From assembly GCA_041751875.1 (NCBI GenBank), contig JBGSIC010000025.1, positions 29,912-93,911 on the forward strand: DNA of 64,000 nucleotides. Direction: 5' to 3'. Source of the stretch: JBGSIC01 sp041751875. Lineage in GTDB: Bacteria > Bdellovibrionota > FAC87 > UBA2466 > JACKAF01. A model generated the notes under the pieces. The model searched no databases and was not told where the DNA came from. It saw nothing but the letters and a program-made list of their open reading frames with translations. The position numbers were made by a program, and so were the translations under genes. Positions 16,706 to 25,532 of the stretch are shown here, in pieces (positions within the stretch are counted from its first letter, which is position 1; each line of letters begins with the position of its first letter).

Positions 16706-17230
16706 ATGGCTCTCATTCGATCGATCATTCACCGCGCCGGATTTTTTTTCGAATATCATGCGCCTATACATATCGGCCTTGGGGCAGTCGCGGGACTTTG
16801 GCTTGGCTTAAACCCACCCCTGACTCTCCACTACTTTTTCTTTCTGATTCTTTTCGCCTGTCTTCGGCTCAACCTTTTTGTCGCGGTTCTTAGTTTTGGT
16901 GCATCCCTTTTATGCGCTTCTTTTTTCGAACCTTTTTTCCATGCCCTGGGATCGCGCCTACTGAGCGCCCCCGATCTGGCTCCTTTATGGAGATGGCTCT
17001 ACAACGCTCCCCTTCTGGCCTTTTGCCGTTTCACTCATACTCAAGTGCTCGGAAGCTTTCTGGTAAGCCTCGTCCTTTCTCCCCTGGCTTATGGGTTAGG
17101 AAGCGGATCCCTGATGCGGCTTGAGAACCCCGTTTCCCGCTGGATGTGGAATAACCCCGCTTGGAAGTGGCTGATGGGCACCCGACTCTTTCGCGCTCTT
17201 CAGGAAACGCCTCCACAACAAAATGATTAA
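16706..17230 (+). CDS. TIGR03546-like (DUF2062-type) small membrane protein
   Basis: 174 aa from the ATG at 16706; upstream in-frame codons belong to the protease 5' region on the other strand and do not look coding. An amphipathic start (ALIRSIIHRAGFF) precedes several hydrophobic segments (IGLGAVAGLWLGLNPP, HYFFFLILFACLRLNLFVAVLSFGASLLCASFFEPFF, GSFLVSLVLSPLAYGLG). Size, the GLxLGLxP motif and the partner downstream match the TIGR03546 family, an uncharacterised membrane family usually found as one half of a two-gene pair. It overlaps that partner by 8 bp. Confidence 0.7.
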   Translation: MALIRSIIHRAGFFFEYHAPIHIGLGAVAGLWLGLNPPLTLHYFFFLILFACLRLNLFVAVLSFGASLLCASFFEPFFHALGSRLLSAPDLAPLWRWLYNAPLLAFCRFTHTQVLGSFLVSLVLSPLAYGLGSGSLMRLENPVSRWMWNNPAWKWLMGTRLFRALQETPPQQND

Positions 17231-19058
17231 AAAACCTAAGAAGACGGATAGTCTGGCTTTGTTTTCTTTGAGTCAGCGCATGGGCTTGCGTCGCTACTCA
17301 CTCGCGTGCCTCTCACTTCTGTTTGTCGGCGCACTCTTTTACTTCTTTTTTTTCCTGGATGCCCATCTTAAGTCCTCACTAGAATACGCTGCTACACGCG
17401 CCAACCTGGCGCAGGTAACCATAGGAAGTTTGGAAACGCATTGGTGGAAGGGAAAAGTCACGCTCACGGATGTGGCGATTACCAACTACAGGCAACCCAT
17501 GCGCAATCTCGCGCAGTTGGAGCAGGTCACCATTGATTTCGATCCGTGGCTTCTGTTGCGTTCAAAACTCCACATTTCGGACTGGGAGATCAATCAGGTT
17601 CGCTACGATACCCCTCGTGAGGCCTCGGGCTATCGCCCTTTTTCGGAAACGCACTCCCCCGAAGGAACTCACGTCACGAAAGATATTATTCCCGCTCTTT
17701 ACCGTCCCTTGCGAAAGAAACTGGCCCACAATCCGTTTGTTGAGTTGAGTGAGTGGACTAATTCTGTTCACGTTGGCGGAGCCATTCAAAGTCGCCGCTC
17801 AGAGCTTCAGTTGTTCGCCGAAAAGAAAAAGTCGCAAGAACAAATCAACCGTATCAAAGACGCTTGGGTAGATTGGGAAAACTCCCTTCCTTCGGAAACC
17901 GAGGCGACTCAGGCTATGAGCCGATGGCACGATCTCAAGAAAACAGCTCCCTCAAAACAACATACGGAACGCACCGCTGATTTCAAGCGCCAGCTAACGG
18001 AATTCGTAAGAAGTGGAAACAACGCGCTGGCAAAAATGCAGGCGAGTGTCGGTGAACTCAGAGAAACGATTGCAAAAGGAACTCTTGTGTTTCCTGCTGA
18101 TGTTAAACGCCTCAAAAATGAATTGGCGATGCCGGAACTGTCTCACCACGATCTCAGTGCGTCTCTATTTGCGGACAAATTGCTCAATGGTTGGGAACGC
18201 GTCACGGCGCTTATCAGTCTTTCCCGCCGCTTAATGCCTTCTCCGACTTATCCCGAGACGGGCGTAAGACTCGAAAAGATTGATCCGTTGCGCACGCTCT
18301 ACCATTTTCCGGACGCTGAAACCGGGCCTCGTTTATACCTAGAAACGGGCAAAATTCTCTCCAAGGGAGATGCCCGGCACCTCGCTGTCGGTCGGGCCTA
18401 TTTCGAGGACCTCAGCTCAAGCCCCAGCCTAACGGGGCGTGCCGCGAAAGGACGCCTTCATTTTGACGTACCCTCAGCGAAGGTGCAAAAGCTAGATATT
18501 CAGTTTTCCATTAATCATTCGCAGAACGCTGCGGAAGAGTTTCGCATTGAAGTGGAATCCTTTCCGATCGAAACTTGGCTGGCTCTTGATCGTCCCGCAT
18601 TTGAATTTCTCTTGAAAAAAGCAACCGCATCGGTGTCACTCACGGGACGCTTTTCCGATGATAACGTCGAAGCGCAATTGCGATTGGAAATAAAAGGGGC
18701 GCAGTTTCGCGCCACCACGCGCAACCGCCAACTCGCAACGCTTTTCTCTCGGCTAAATGAGGACATGTCGGGTTTCGTGTTGCGTGGACGCTTATCGGGC
18801 CCGTTTGAAGCGCTCACGCTAGAACTGCAAAGTGAACTGGGGTCCAAGGTGGCTTCCCAACTCCGCTCTACTTTCGCCTCCGAAATAAAAGTTTTTGAAA
18901 AGGACCTCGATGAACAACTCGAGGCCGAGGCTAAGAAACAGTCTGCGGAACTTCTCGCTCAGGTAGAACGTCTGGAAACCTCACGTCTACACCCCGTGAC
19001 CGCACGCATGCGGTCACTCAACGAACTTGCCCAAGAGCTTAATCTGACTTTGAATTAG
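17223..19058 (+). CDS. TIGR03545-like protein, AsmA-like envelope protein
   Basis: 611 aa. One N-terminal membrane helix (about 27-45) then a region reminiscent of AsmA-like proteins (VTIGSLETHWWKGKVTLTDVAITNYRQPMRNLAQLEQVTIDFD), a central coiled-coil part (about 190-300) and a beta-rich C-terminal half (GRLHFDVPSAKVQKLDIQFS, KGAQFRATTRNRQLATLFSR), ending in a second coiled coil. This fits TIGR03545, a rare family known to be restricted to organisms with outer membranes and paired with TIGR03546. A role in lipid movement or outer-membrane assembly is inference from AsmA-like features only. Confidence 0.7.
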   Translation: MIKKPKKTDSLALFSLSQRMGLRRYSLACLSLLFVGALFYFFFFLDAHLKSSLEYAATRANLAQVTIGSLETHWWKGKVTLTDVAITNYRQPMRNLAQLEQVTIDFDPWLLLRSKLHISDWEINQVRYDTPREASGYRPFSETHSPEGTHVTKDIIPALYRPLRKKLAHNPFVELSEWTNSVHVGGAIQSRRSELQLFAEKKKSQEQINRIKDAWVDWENSLPSETEATQAMSRWHDLKKTAPSKQHTERTADFKRQLTEFVRSGNNALAKMQASVGELRETIAKGTLVFPADVKRLKNELAMPELSHHDLSASLFADKLLNGWERVTALISLSRRLMPSPTYPETGVRLEKIDPLRTLYHFPDAETGPRLYLETGKILSKGDARHLAVGRAYFEDLSSSPSLTGRAAKGRLHFDVPSAKVQKLDIQFSINHSQNAAEEFRIEVESFPIETWLALDRPAFEFLLKKATASVSLTGRFSDDNVEAQLRLEIKGAQFRATTRNRQLATLFSRLNEDMSGFVLRGRLSGPFEALTLELQSELGSKVASQLRSTFASEIKVFEKDLDEQLEAEAKKQSAELLAQVERLETSRLHPVTARMRSLNELAQELNLTLN

Positions 19059-20680
19059 GAAAGATAACGACTAAATCCGCTGTCTTCCTTTAAGATCGAT
19101 TTCGCCGCAATGTACCCCGGCGCGCCCATCACCCCGCCACCCGGATGCGCACCTGCTCCACACAAGTAGAGATTACGAATCGGAGTGCGGCACTTTGCGT
19201 ACTTCGCCAGGGGTCGCATGAAGAACAACTGATCGACCGTCATCTCGCCGTGCATAATATTGCCTTCAGTAAGCCCATACTCGCGCTCGAGATCCACGGG
19301 GGTCAACACCTGGTAATCATCCACGCTCTTTCTAAAATTCGGAGCGTAATCATTTAAGATCGAGAAACACTTCTCGGCGAACTCTTTTTTGGTTTCCTCA
19401 TTCCATTCCTTACCGTCCTGACGTTGGTAAGGTGCGTACTGAACAAACAAGGACGCCACATGTTTCCCATCCGGGGTAAGCGTGTTGTCGACGGTACTAG
19501 GAATCGTCATTTCAATCGTGGGAAACTCGGACGGTTTTCCGTGCTTGGCGTCCTCAAAGGCCCGCTCGATATAGTCTAAGCTAGGCGCAATGTGACAAGT
19601 GCCAAAGTGCTGCGGGCCCGGTTTGGTCCCCGGCAGCGCCAAATAGTCGGGTAATTCGTTTAGCGCCACATTGATTTTTACCGTGCCACTTTTCATGCGG
19701 TACGCTTTGATCTGCTGAGTGAACTCCGCGGGAAGCTCTTTGTCTCCCACCAAGCCCAAGAAGGTTCGTTTAGGGTCGGCATTCGACAACACTCTCTTTG
19801 CCTTGAATTCTCGACCATCTTTTAGCGCGACACCACGCGCTTCCCCATCGCGAATAATAACGTGGTCCACTTCCGCGTTGGTGAGGATGGTTCCCCCACT
19901 CGCCTCAAAGGATTTTGCCAGTGCCTGAGTAAGCCCGCCCATTCCGCCACGAACGTAGCCCCACACTCCCGGCTTACCTTCCGTCTCGCCCATCACATGG
20001 TGGAAAAGAACATAAGCTGTGCCCGGAGAATAAGGTCCCGCCCACGCACCAATAATTCCGTCGGTCGCCATACGTGTTTTGATGGCTTGCGATTCAAACC
20101 AAAGATCTAGATATTCCGCAACACTCATGGAAAACACGCGCAAATGATCATAGAGGTCACCGCGCAGCGCACGCGCCTTCATTAAAAGTTTAAGCGAGTT
20201 GACCATGTCCGGGATCGAACGGCTGGTCGGATCGGGAGGGAGTTGCGTAAGGAGTGGCTGGACAAACTGGGCAAGTTCTTCCAGTTTTTTTTCAAAGAGC
20301 GGAAACGCTTCCGCATCTTTTTTTGAAAACTTTGCAATTTCCTCGCACGTTTTTCTCTGATCCCGCCAGAACATCAGATACCGTTTGTCTGGGAAAGGAG
20401 AGAAGGACGAAGGATTACGCTCGAGGATTTCGTAACCAAATCTTTTGAGCTCCAGTTCCTGAATCACTTCCGGACGTAGAAGACTACACACATAACTGGT
20501 GGTGGAAACCTTGTAACCGGGAAATACTTCTTCCGTCACACAGGAGCCGCCTACAATGTAGCGTCTTTCCAGAACGAGAGTTTGAATACCCGCACGTTGC
20601 AGGTAAGCGGCGGCGGTTAGACCGTTGTGTCCGGCACCTATGACAATAGCCCCGTACTGGCTCTTTAACGAATTTCCCAT
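19055..20680 (-). CDS. FAD-dependent oxidoreductase, phytoene desaturase / PYROXD2-like
   Basis: 541 aa from the ATG at 20680 (GAGGGGG 7 bases upstream). N-terminal dinucleotide-binding motif IVIGAGHNGLTAAAYLQRAG, then the family signature VLERRYIVGGSCVTEEVFPGYKVS and, at the C-terminus, NLYLCGAGAHPGGGVMGAPGYIAAK, the second FAD-contacting motif of the CrtI/amine oxidase fold. Close in layout to PYROXD2-type proteins rather than to true carotenoid desaturases; no crtB or other carotenoid genes are nearby, so the substrate is unknown. Its stop overlaps that of the convergent TIGR03545-like gene by 4 bp. Confidence 0.85.
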   Translation of the reverse strand: MGNSLKSQYGAIVIGAGHNGLTAAAYLQRAGIQTLVLERRYIVGGSCVTEEVFPGYKVSTTSYVCSLLRPEVIQELELKRFGYEILERNPSSFSPFPDKRYLMFWRDQRKTCEEIAKFSKKDAEAFPLFEKKLEELAQFVQPLLTQLPPDPTSRSIPDMVNSLKLLMKARALRGDLYDHLRVFSMSVAEYLDLWFESQAIKTRMATDGIIGAWAGPYSPGTAYVLFHHVMGETEGKPGVWGYVRGGMGGLTQALAKSFEASGGTILTNAEVDHVIIRDGEARGVALKDGREFKAKRVLSNADPKRTFLGLVGDKELPAEFTQQIKAYRMKSGTVKINVALNELPDYLALPGTKPGPQHFGTCHIAPSLDYIERAFEDAKHGKPSEFPTIEMTIPSTVDNTLTPDGKHVASLFVQYAPYQRQDGKEWNEETKKEFAEKCFSILNDYAPNFRKSVDDYQVLTPVDLEREYGLTEGNIMHGEMTVDQLFFMRPLAKYAKCRTPIRNLYLCGAGAHPGGGVMGAPGYIAAKSILKEDSGFSRYLS

Positions 20681-20833
20681 GGCGATCCCCCTCACAATTC
20701 AATGTTGCAAAGGGATTTCTACATCGCCGAAGGGGGCCCCGGCAAAGAAAAACCTTTCCCTTGCTCAGGCGTACTGCAACGCAGCACGCCGAGTGCCTTG
20801 GTGAGTCTTCTGTGGAGGGCGAAACTGCAACTT

Positions 20834-20924
20834 GTCATTGCGAGGAGCCGAAGGCGACGTGGCAATCTCAATGGCGATCGGATTGCTTCGCTACGCTCGC
20901 AATGACAGTCGGCTCGCAATGACA
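20834..20924. repeat. Interspersed 'GTCATTGCGAGG' palindromic repeat
   Basis: Arms gtcattgcgaggagccgaag (20834-20853) and gcttcgctacgctcgcaatgac (20885-20906) surround a centre containing gcaatct and agattgc-like halves. A third partial arm, ggctcgcaatgac, follows at 20911-20923. The same motif family (GTCATTGCGAGG...GCAATCTC...GAGATTGCTTCG...CGCAATGAC) is scattered in unrelated bacteria as a non-coding palindromic repeat. It lies between the divergent PYROXD2-like gene and the 3' end of a TPR gene. Confidence 0.75.
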
Positions 20925-20931
20925 GAATTCG

Positions 20932-22767
20932 TTACTTTTCTTTGCGGCGCAAATGGCGAAGAAGCACGAGATCGCGGTGGAGTTTGGCAAAATCCATGGC
21001 GGCGTTTAGTTCCTCGGGATCTTCGAAGTATTCCGTGGGAAGATTCATCAGCGTGCGACTGGCTTCCTGGTGTCGGCCTACATCGCGCTCAAGGGTAAAA
21101 CGGTAAAAGTCGATCCACTCAGGTCCGGGACCAAGCTTGTCTACTACATCTAGCGCGCTTTCTTTTTCGCCTAAAGCAGAGTGACACAGACTCAAATGGT
21201 AACGAAACGCGAGATCTGTCGGATTTTGTTCCGCCGCTCGCTTGGCATAAACCAGAGCGTCTCCGTATCTTCCTGATTCGTAACAGAAGGTTGAACGGTA
21301 ATGATCAACTTTCTTGTCCCAACCCTCCACCTTGGCGAGCTTAGCGTAATAAGCATCGGCAGCTTTGCTATCACCCAGGCAAATATAGGAATTGCCAATC
21401 ATATAGAGGGAGGAAGGCATAAGTTCCGCGTCTTTTTCGACTTCCTCCACCCAAGCGGCGTGCTTGGTGTGCTGTTTCTCTTGGGCGAGACTGAAAAGCA
21501 AGTTCAGTTTCGCCGCCCGCAAGCCGGGATGGTGTTTCAACGCCCGTTCATAGAAATGGGTGGCTTCGCCGAATTGTCCATTCGCGTAACAAATATTACC
21601 TTCGACAAGATAGAGATATTCTCGAAGGAAAGAGTCAGCTTCGCGTTCCCAGTAACTCTTCCAAAATTCCAGACTGTCGTAAATTTTGCTCGATTGCCCC
21701 GTCAGCGCTTCCATCACTTTCTGAAAAACACTATCGAACGCGCCGGGATAACTTCCCCAAAGCGCCAACACTTTCTCAATCAATATTTCTTTGTACAACA
21801 AGCCTTCACGCGCCAAGTCGTTCACATTCTCGAAATGGCTTAAATACTGACTATCAATTTCTAAAAAAGAGGCGCGGTGCAAATGGGTAAAGCAAACGTG
21901 ATAGAGATAACGGATGGAAGTCTCGAAGTCCTGGATAACGGGTTGGGAACCTTCCCCAAACCAAAGAATTTCAGTCATCCAGTACAAAGACGAATAAAGT
22001 TCCTCGTCGTCTTCTGTGCGGATTCCATTTTTCAGGAGCGCCGACGCTAGTTCGCGTGCTCCCTGGATGTGACCTGCTTCGACCCACTTAAGAAGTAAAA
22101 ACGGCACGCCGCCACCGCGTTGCAAGCCATCGACGAGAGGAACAATTCTCTCCTGCGCTTTTTTGAGGTCGAACGCTTCGTCAAAAATTTCCGAATAAAG
22201 TGCGCGGGCGAGCGGCGCGAGCTCAGGGTATTCCCCCATCGAAATGTCGTATAACTTCCAGTACAGCTCCGCCACCAAGGTTGCGCTCTCGGCGATCTTC
22301 GTGCGCTCCAGCGGCATGAGTGCCATAGGATCTTTTTCGGCCACCTGGCCGCTCAAAAACCAACGCGCCAGCAAAGGAGATTCCACACTCTCCGGAGAAA
22401 AAGCGAGTGAACGAAGCCGCAACAATGCACGCAACCGGCCCAGCCAGCGTTCTTGTCCCGGGAAGCTGTTCTGCGCAAGACTCATCGTGATTTTTTCGCT
22501 TAACAGTTTGTCGGCAGCTGGAGTGCCTTCGCGGTACAACTTGAGAAAGACGCGTGAGGGAAAGCCTTTTTGAGAAGCAAATCGAACGGAGAGAGGCGAG
22601 CGCCAAAGTAGGTACTCAACCACCAACCAAACCGCGAACGCAGAGACGACAAAATAGTGCTTGAAGAAAAGGCCGATGCCTATTGTCCCGACTACTAAGA
22701 CCGCAAGCGCGCTAAATAAAGCTACTTTTTTCGTTTCCAAGGCCAAACCGCCTGTACGTACACGCAC
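20932..22767 (-). CDS. Membrane-anchored TPR protein
   Basis: 611 aa. Two hydrophobic segments near the N-terminus (about 15-32, 37-52) form a membrane hairpin; the remainder is alpha-helical with TPR units in the C-terminal half, e.g. LVEGNICYANGQFGEATHFYERALKHHPG, SYICLGDSKAADAYYAKLAK and AFRYHLSLCHSALGEKESALDV. No catalytic motif seen; a scaffold role in the cytoplasm is most likely. It lies 169 bp downstream of the biotin-operon diiron gene in the same direction and could receive read-through, although the gap looks large enough for its own promoter. Confidence 0.75.
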   Translation of the reverse strand: MRVRTGGLALETKKVALFSALAVLVVGTIGIGLFFKHYFVVSAFAVWLVVEYLLWRSPLSVRFASQKGFPSRVFLKLYREGTPAADKLLSEKITMSLAQNSFPGQERWLGRLRALLRLRSLAFSPESVESPLLARWFLSGQVAEKDPMALMPLERTKIAESATLVAELYWKLYDISMGEYPELAPLARALYSEIFDEAFDLKKAQERIVPLVDGLQRGGGVPFLLLKWVEAGHIQGARELASALLKNGIRTEDDEELYSSLYWMTEILWFGEGSQPVIQDFETSIRYLYHVCFTHLHRASFLEIDSQYLSHFENVNDLAREGLLYKEILIEKVLALWGSYPGAFDSVFQKVMEALTGQSSKIYDSLEFWKSYWEREADSFLREYLYLVEGNICYANGQFGEATHFYERALKHHPGLRAAKLNLLFSLAQEKQHTKHAAWVEEVEKDAELMPSSLYMIGNSYICLGDSKAADAYYAKLAKVEGWDKKVDHYRSTFCYESGRYGDALVYAKRAAEQNPTDLAFRYHLSLCHSALGEKESALDVVDKLGPGPEWIDFYRFTLERDVGRHQEASRTLMNLPTEYFEDPEELNAAMDFAKLHRDLVLLRHLRRKEK

Positions 22768-22936
22768 ACACCCTCACTTCCCCTGCCTCAGGAGAAGAGC
22801 AAGCGCAGTGCCAACGACTTTAGGCATGGGCAGGCACGGTTTCGCCAATTCACGGCACGCTGGTGTCAACCAGGCTTACGATAAGCAAACCCACGACCTC
22901 GTCCTTGTAGAAAGCGCGGATGGTGTGCGTGCGTTT

Positions 22937-23542
22937 TCAAGAAGATTGAGGAGAGCTGTATACCTGGTGTGCGCCTTTCAGAAAGACGACGTTACTTTCC
23001 GGGAAGCTCGCCTCGATTTGCGATTGAAAGCTCTCCCAGTAGACGGCTTCGATGGAGCGCGCTGATTGCTGTGTCTCTTCGTCAAATTGATCGAAGACCA
23101 CACTATGCCTTTTTTCTTGCGCCAGAATTGCCTTTACGGCGCGGCGGACATCGGGACAATCCGTACGCTTAAGGTAAGCGGGGTACAAAGCCAACACACG
23201 TTCTTCGATAGCCCAGCTGACCAGAGCGTAGGCTTTATCCGGAGGCACGCGTACCGAAAGAGCTTGGTCAACCCCTTGGATGTATTGCCAACCCGCTTTG
23301 GACCACGGATTATCGGTCCAAGAGGTCCAGACGCCTTGCCGCTTTTCCACAAGATCTTTTAGTAAAAAACTATGCAAGGCTTCTTCGCTCACATGTCGCA
23401 TCATGGCCGCTTCCACGCGACCATAGGCGAGACTCTTGAGAATTTTTCGACAACCCACATATTCGAGTTGGCTCAAAACATCGAGCCAACGCGTTTCGAG
23501 TTCTGGGTTTGTACAAATCGTATCAAGAAAAGAGGTGTTCAT
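22937..23542 (-). CDS. Ferritin-like diiron protein encoded at the end of the biotin operon
   Basis: 201 aa, nearly all alpha-helical. A complete set of candidate diiron ligands is present: Glu27 (QLEYVGCRKIL), E54xxH57 (EEALH), Glu113/114 (AIEERVLALY) and E143xxH146 (QEKRH). This is the two-ExxH layout of ferritin-like carboxylate-bridged diiron proteins; a heme-oxygenase-like diiron oxidase (UndA/CADD type) is a possible alternative fold. No signal peptide, so cytoplasmic. The start overlaps the end of bioA by 20 bp, and bioF, bioD and bioA precede it in one tight operon, so it is translationally coupled to biotin synthesis. An oxidative step supplying the pimeloyl precursor is a hypothesis; an iron or repair protein cannot be excluded. 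Confidence 0.75.
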   Translation of the reverse strand: MNTSFLDTICTNPELETRWLDVLSQLEYVGCRKILKSLAYGRVEAAMMRHVSEEALHSFLLKDLVEKRQGVWTSWTDNPWSKAGWQYIQGVDQALSVRVPPDKAYALVSWAIEERVLALYPAYLKRTDCPDVRRAVKAILAQEKRHSVVFDQFDEETQQSARSIEAVYWESFQSQIEASFPESNVVFLKGAHQVYSSPQSS

Positions 23543-24854
23543 CTTGGAGTTCCTCGTACATCAGATCAAAGACAGTCCGCAAGTCTCCTTCAGTCGAACA
23601 ATAGGGCGGGATCACATACAGAGTATTATGAAGGGGCCTAAGCCACACTCCCTTTTCCCAAAGCCGCTCAGCAACCTTCCATCCTGGCCCGGCCGGGGGA
23701 ACCGGAACGCGCTTGCTTTCCTTGTCCTGCACCAGTTCCAATGCCCACACCATCCCCAACTGGCGAACATCTCCTACCGACGGTAACTGCCGGAAACGGG
23801 CGGTCTCCCGCGCCATCAAGGCTATCAGCTTTTTATTTTTCTCCAGGACCTGGTTTTCCTCAAATAGTTTCAGGCTCTCCAGCGCTACCGCGCAGCCCAG
23901 CCCATTGCCACTAAAGGTATGTCCATGAAAAAACTTTTTGTCCTCGCCCCCTTTAAAGGCCTCGTACACTTGCGATGTCGCCAAGGTTGCCCCCATGGGA
24001 AGCATTCCCGAGGTGAGTCCTTTGGAAAGCGCAAGTAAGTCGGGTTTAACGGGCAAGCGCTCAAACGCAAAGAAGGAGCCCGTTCGTCCGAAACCCGTGA
24101 ACACTTCGTCGAACAAAATGAGCGCTCCGGCCGCACGGGCTTTTTCTACCAGCCGAATCAAATATTCCTTCGGATAGACGACCATTCCCGCCGCCCCCAT
24201 CAACAAAGGTTCCACTACCAAAGCCGCAACGCTCTCCCCCTCGCGCGCCAGGAACTTCTCTGTCTCATCCAGACACGCGATTTCGCACTCGGGGTAAGTC
24301 TTTCCGATAGGACAGCGGTAGCAATAAGGCTGAGTCGCTTTTATTGAGGGTTGCACGCTTTTATCCAGCCAGGCGTGGTATTCGTCGACAAACCCCACAC
24401 CCACGGCGCCAAGTGTATCGCCGTGATAACCGTTCGCAATCGAGAGAAACCGACGACGCTTTCTGTCGCCCCGGTTATGAAAATATTGCAGAGCCATCTT
24501 CAGACCGGTCTCGACCGCGGTAGAGCCGTCATCGGAGAAAAAACACTTCGTGAAAGGGTCGCCTGCCCGTTTAACTAAGGCCTCTGCACAGGCCACCGCG
24601 GTGGGGTGCGCGTGAGGCGCCATTAAGATTTGATCCAGCCGCGCGGCTTGTTCCGATACCGCCTTTACCAAACGCGGATGCCCATGGCCGTGAATTTGAC
24701 ACCACCACGAGCTTGTCGCGTCGTAGAAAGATTTGCCTTTGTCGTCAAAAACGAAGGCTCCTGAAGCGCGTGTCAAAAGAGCTCGTGGTCCCGGAGCGGG
24801 ATCCGCTGTAAAGGGGTGCCAGACAGAAGATTGTCCGGTTTGCCAGGATTCCAT
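23523..24854 (-). CDS. bioA: Adenosylmethionine-8-amino-7-oxononanoate aminotransferase
   Basis: 443 aa PLP enzyme that converts KAPA to DAPA using S-adenosylmethionine as amino donor. Start WHPFTADPAPGP and SSWWCQIHGHGHP are characteristic of BioA; the PLP aspartate is in LFDEVFTGFGRTG and the Schiff-base lysine is Lys278 in LLALSKGLTSGMLP. The full length fits the family. It lies 6 bp after bioD and overlaps the diiron gene at its 3' end. Confidence 0.96.
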   Translation of the reverse strand: MESWQTGQSSVWHPFTADPAPGPRALLTRASGAFVFDDKGKSFYDATSSWWCQIHGHGHPRLVKAVSEQAARLDQILMAPHAHPTAVACAEALVKRAGDPFTKCFFSDDGSTAVETGLKMALQYFHNRGDRKRRRFLSIANGYHGDTLGAVGVGFVDEYHAWLDKSVQPSIKATQPYCYRCPIGKTYPECEIACLDETEKFLAREGESVAALVVEPLLMGAAGMVVYPKEYLIRLVEKARAAGALILFDEVFTGFGRTGSFFAFERLPVKPDLLALSKGLTSGMLPMGATLATSQVYEAFKGGEDKKFFHGHTFSGNGLGCAVALESLKLFEENQVLEKNKKLIALMARETARFRQLPSVGDVRQLGMVWALELVQDKESKRVPVPPAGPGWKVAERLWEKGVWLRPLHNTLYVIPPYCSTEGDLRTVFDLMYEELQDEHLFS

Positions 24855-24860
24855 CAGACT

Positions 24861-25532
24861 TTATAGGGGTAAGGCGGACACTTTAAAAAGTTCGCGCAAC
24901 CGAGGATTGCCACCGACTTGAGCGACCGCCGACCGCCCGTCCGGCGCTGATTTAAGGCTAGCTAACACTTCTACTTTTCCAAAGCGTTCGATGCATTCTG
25001 CGTTGCCTTTGGTTAACCCTTCCTCGGTGCGAGTTAAAATCACACCCAACACTTCCACGCCCGCCGCGCGGGCAGCGTTGACCGTAAGAAGCGTATGGTT
25101 AATCGTACCCAGTCTGTCGGAGGCTACAATAAGAAGAGGGATTTTCAGGCGCGCCACGAAATCAACCTGAAGTTCGTCCTCCGTGAGCGGCACGAGAATG
25201 CCTCCGGCCCCCTCGACTATGACCAAGCGATTATTGCGCTCCCGCTTCCACTGTCCCATCAGCGCATCAATCTCAATCACTTTTTTCCATTTGCGAGCCG
25301 CGATGGTCGGCGCCAGCGGATCCGGGAAACGGTAACCCGGCGAAATATAAGTCTCAGGCGCAAACTCCGTCAGGGAGCGAACTTCTTCAGTATCGTCTCC
25401 AATAATGGTGCCCGTCTGAATGGGTTTCCAGTAGGCAGTCGGGTGGCTCCCGTGCAAAAGACTCAGCAGCCCCGCGCTCACCGTGGTTTTCCCTACGCCT
25501 GTATCGGTTCCTGTGACAAAAACGCCGTCCAT
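24861..25532 (-). CDS. bioD: ATP-dependent dethiobiotin synthetase
   Basis: 223 aa. Closes the ureido ring of dethiobiotin from DAPA, CO2 and ATP. P-loop GTDTGVGKTTV near the N-terminus, the catalytic Lys in WKPIQTG and the conserved EGAGGILVPL. Its start lies inside the bioF 3' end (40 bp overlap), so translation is coupled to bioF. Confidence 0.96.
   Translation of the reverse strand: MDGVFVTGTDTGVGKTTVSAGLLSLLHGSHPTAYWKPIQTGTIIGDDTEEVRSLTEFAPETYISPGYRFPDPLAPTIAARKWKKVIEIDALMGQWKRERNNRLVIVEGAGGILVPLTEDELQVDFVARLKIPLLIVASDRLGTINHTLLTVNAARAAGVEVLGVILTRTEEGLTKGNAECIERFGKVEVLASLKSAPDGRSAVAQVGGNPRLRELFKVSALPL

Noticed and set aside
22800..22870. TTGACA on the minus strand upstream of the TPR gene as a promoter
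   Set aside because: No -10 hexamer at 16-18 bases; a perfect -35 alone is not enough.
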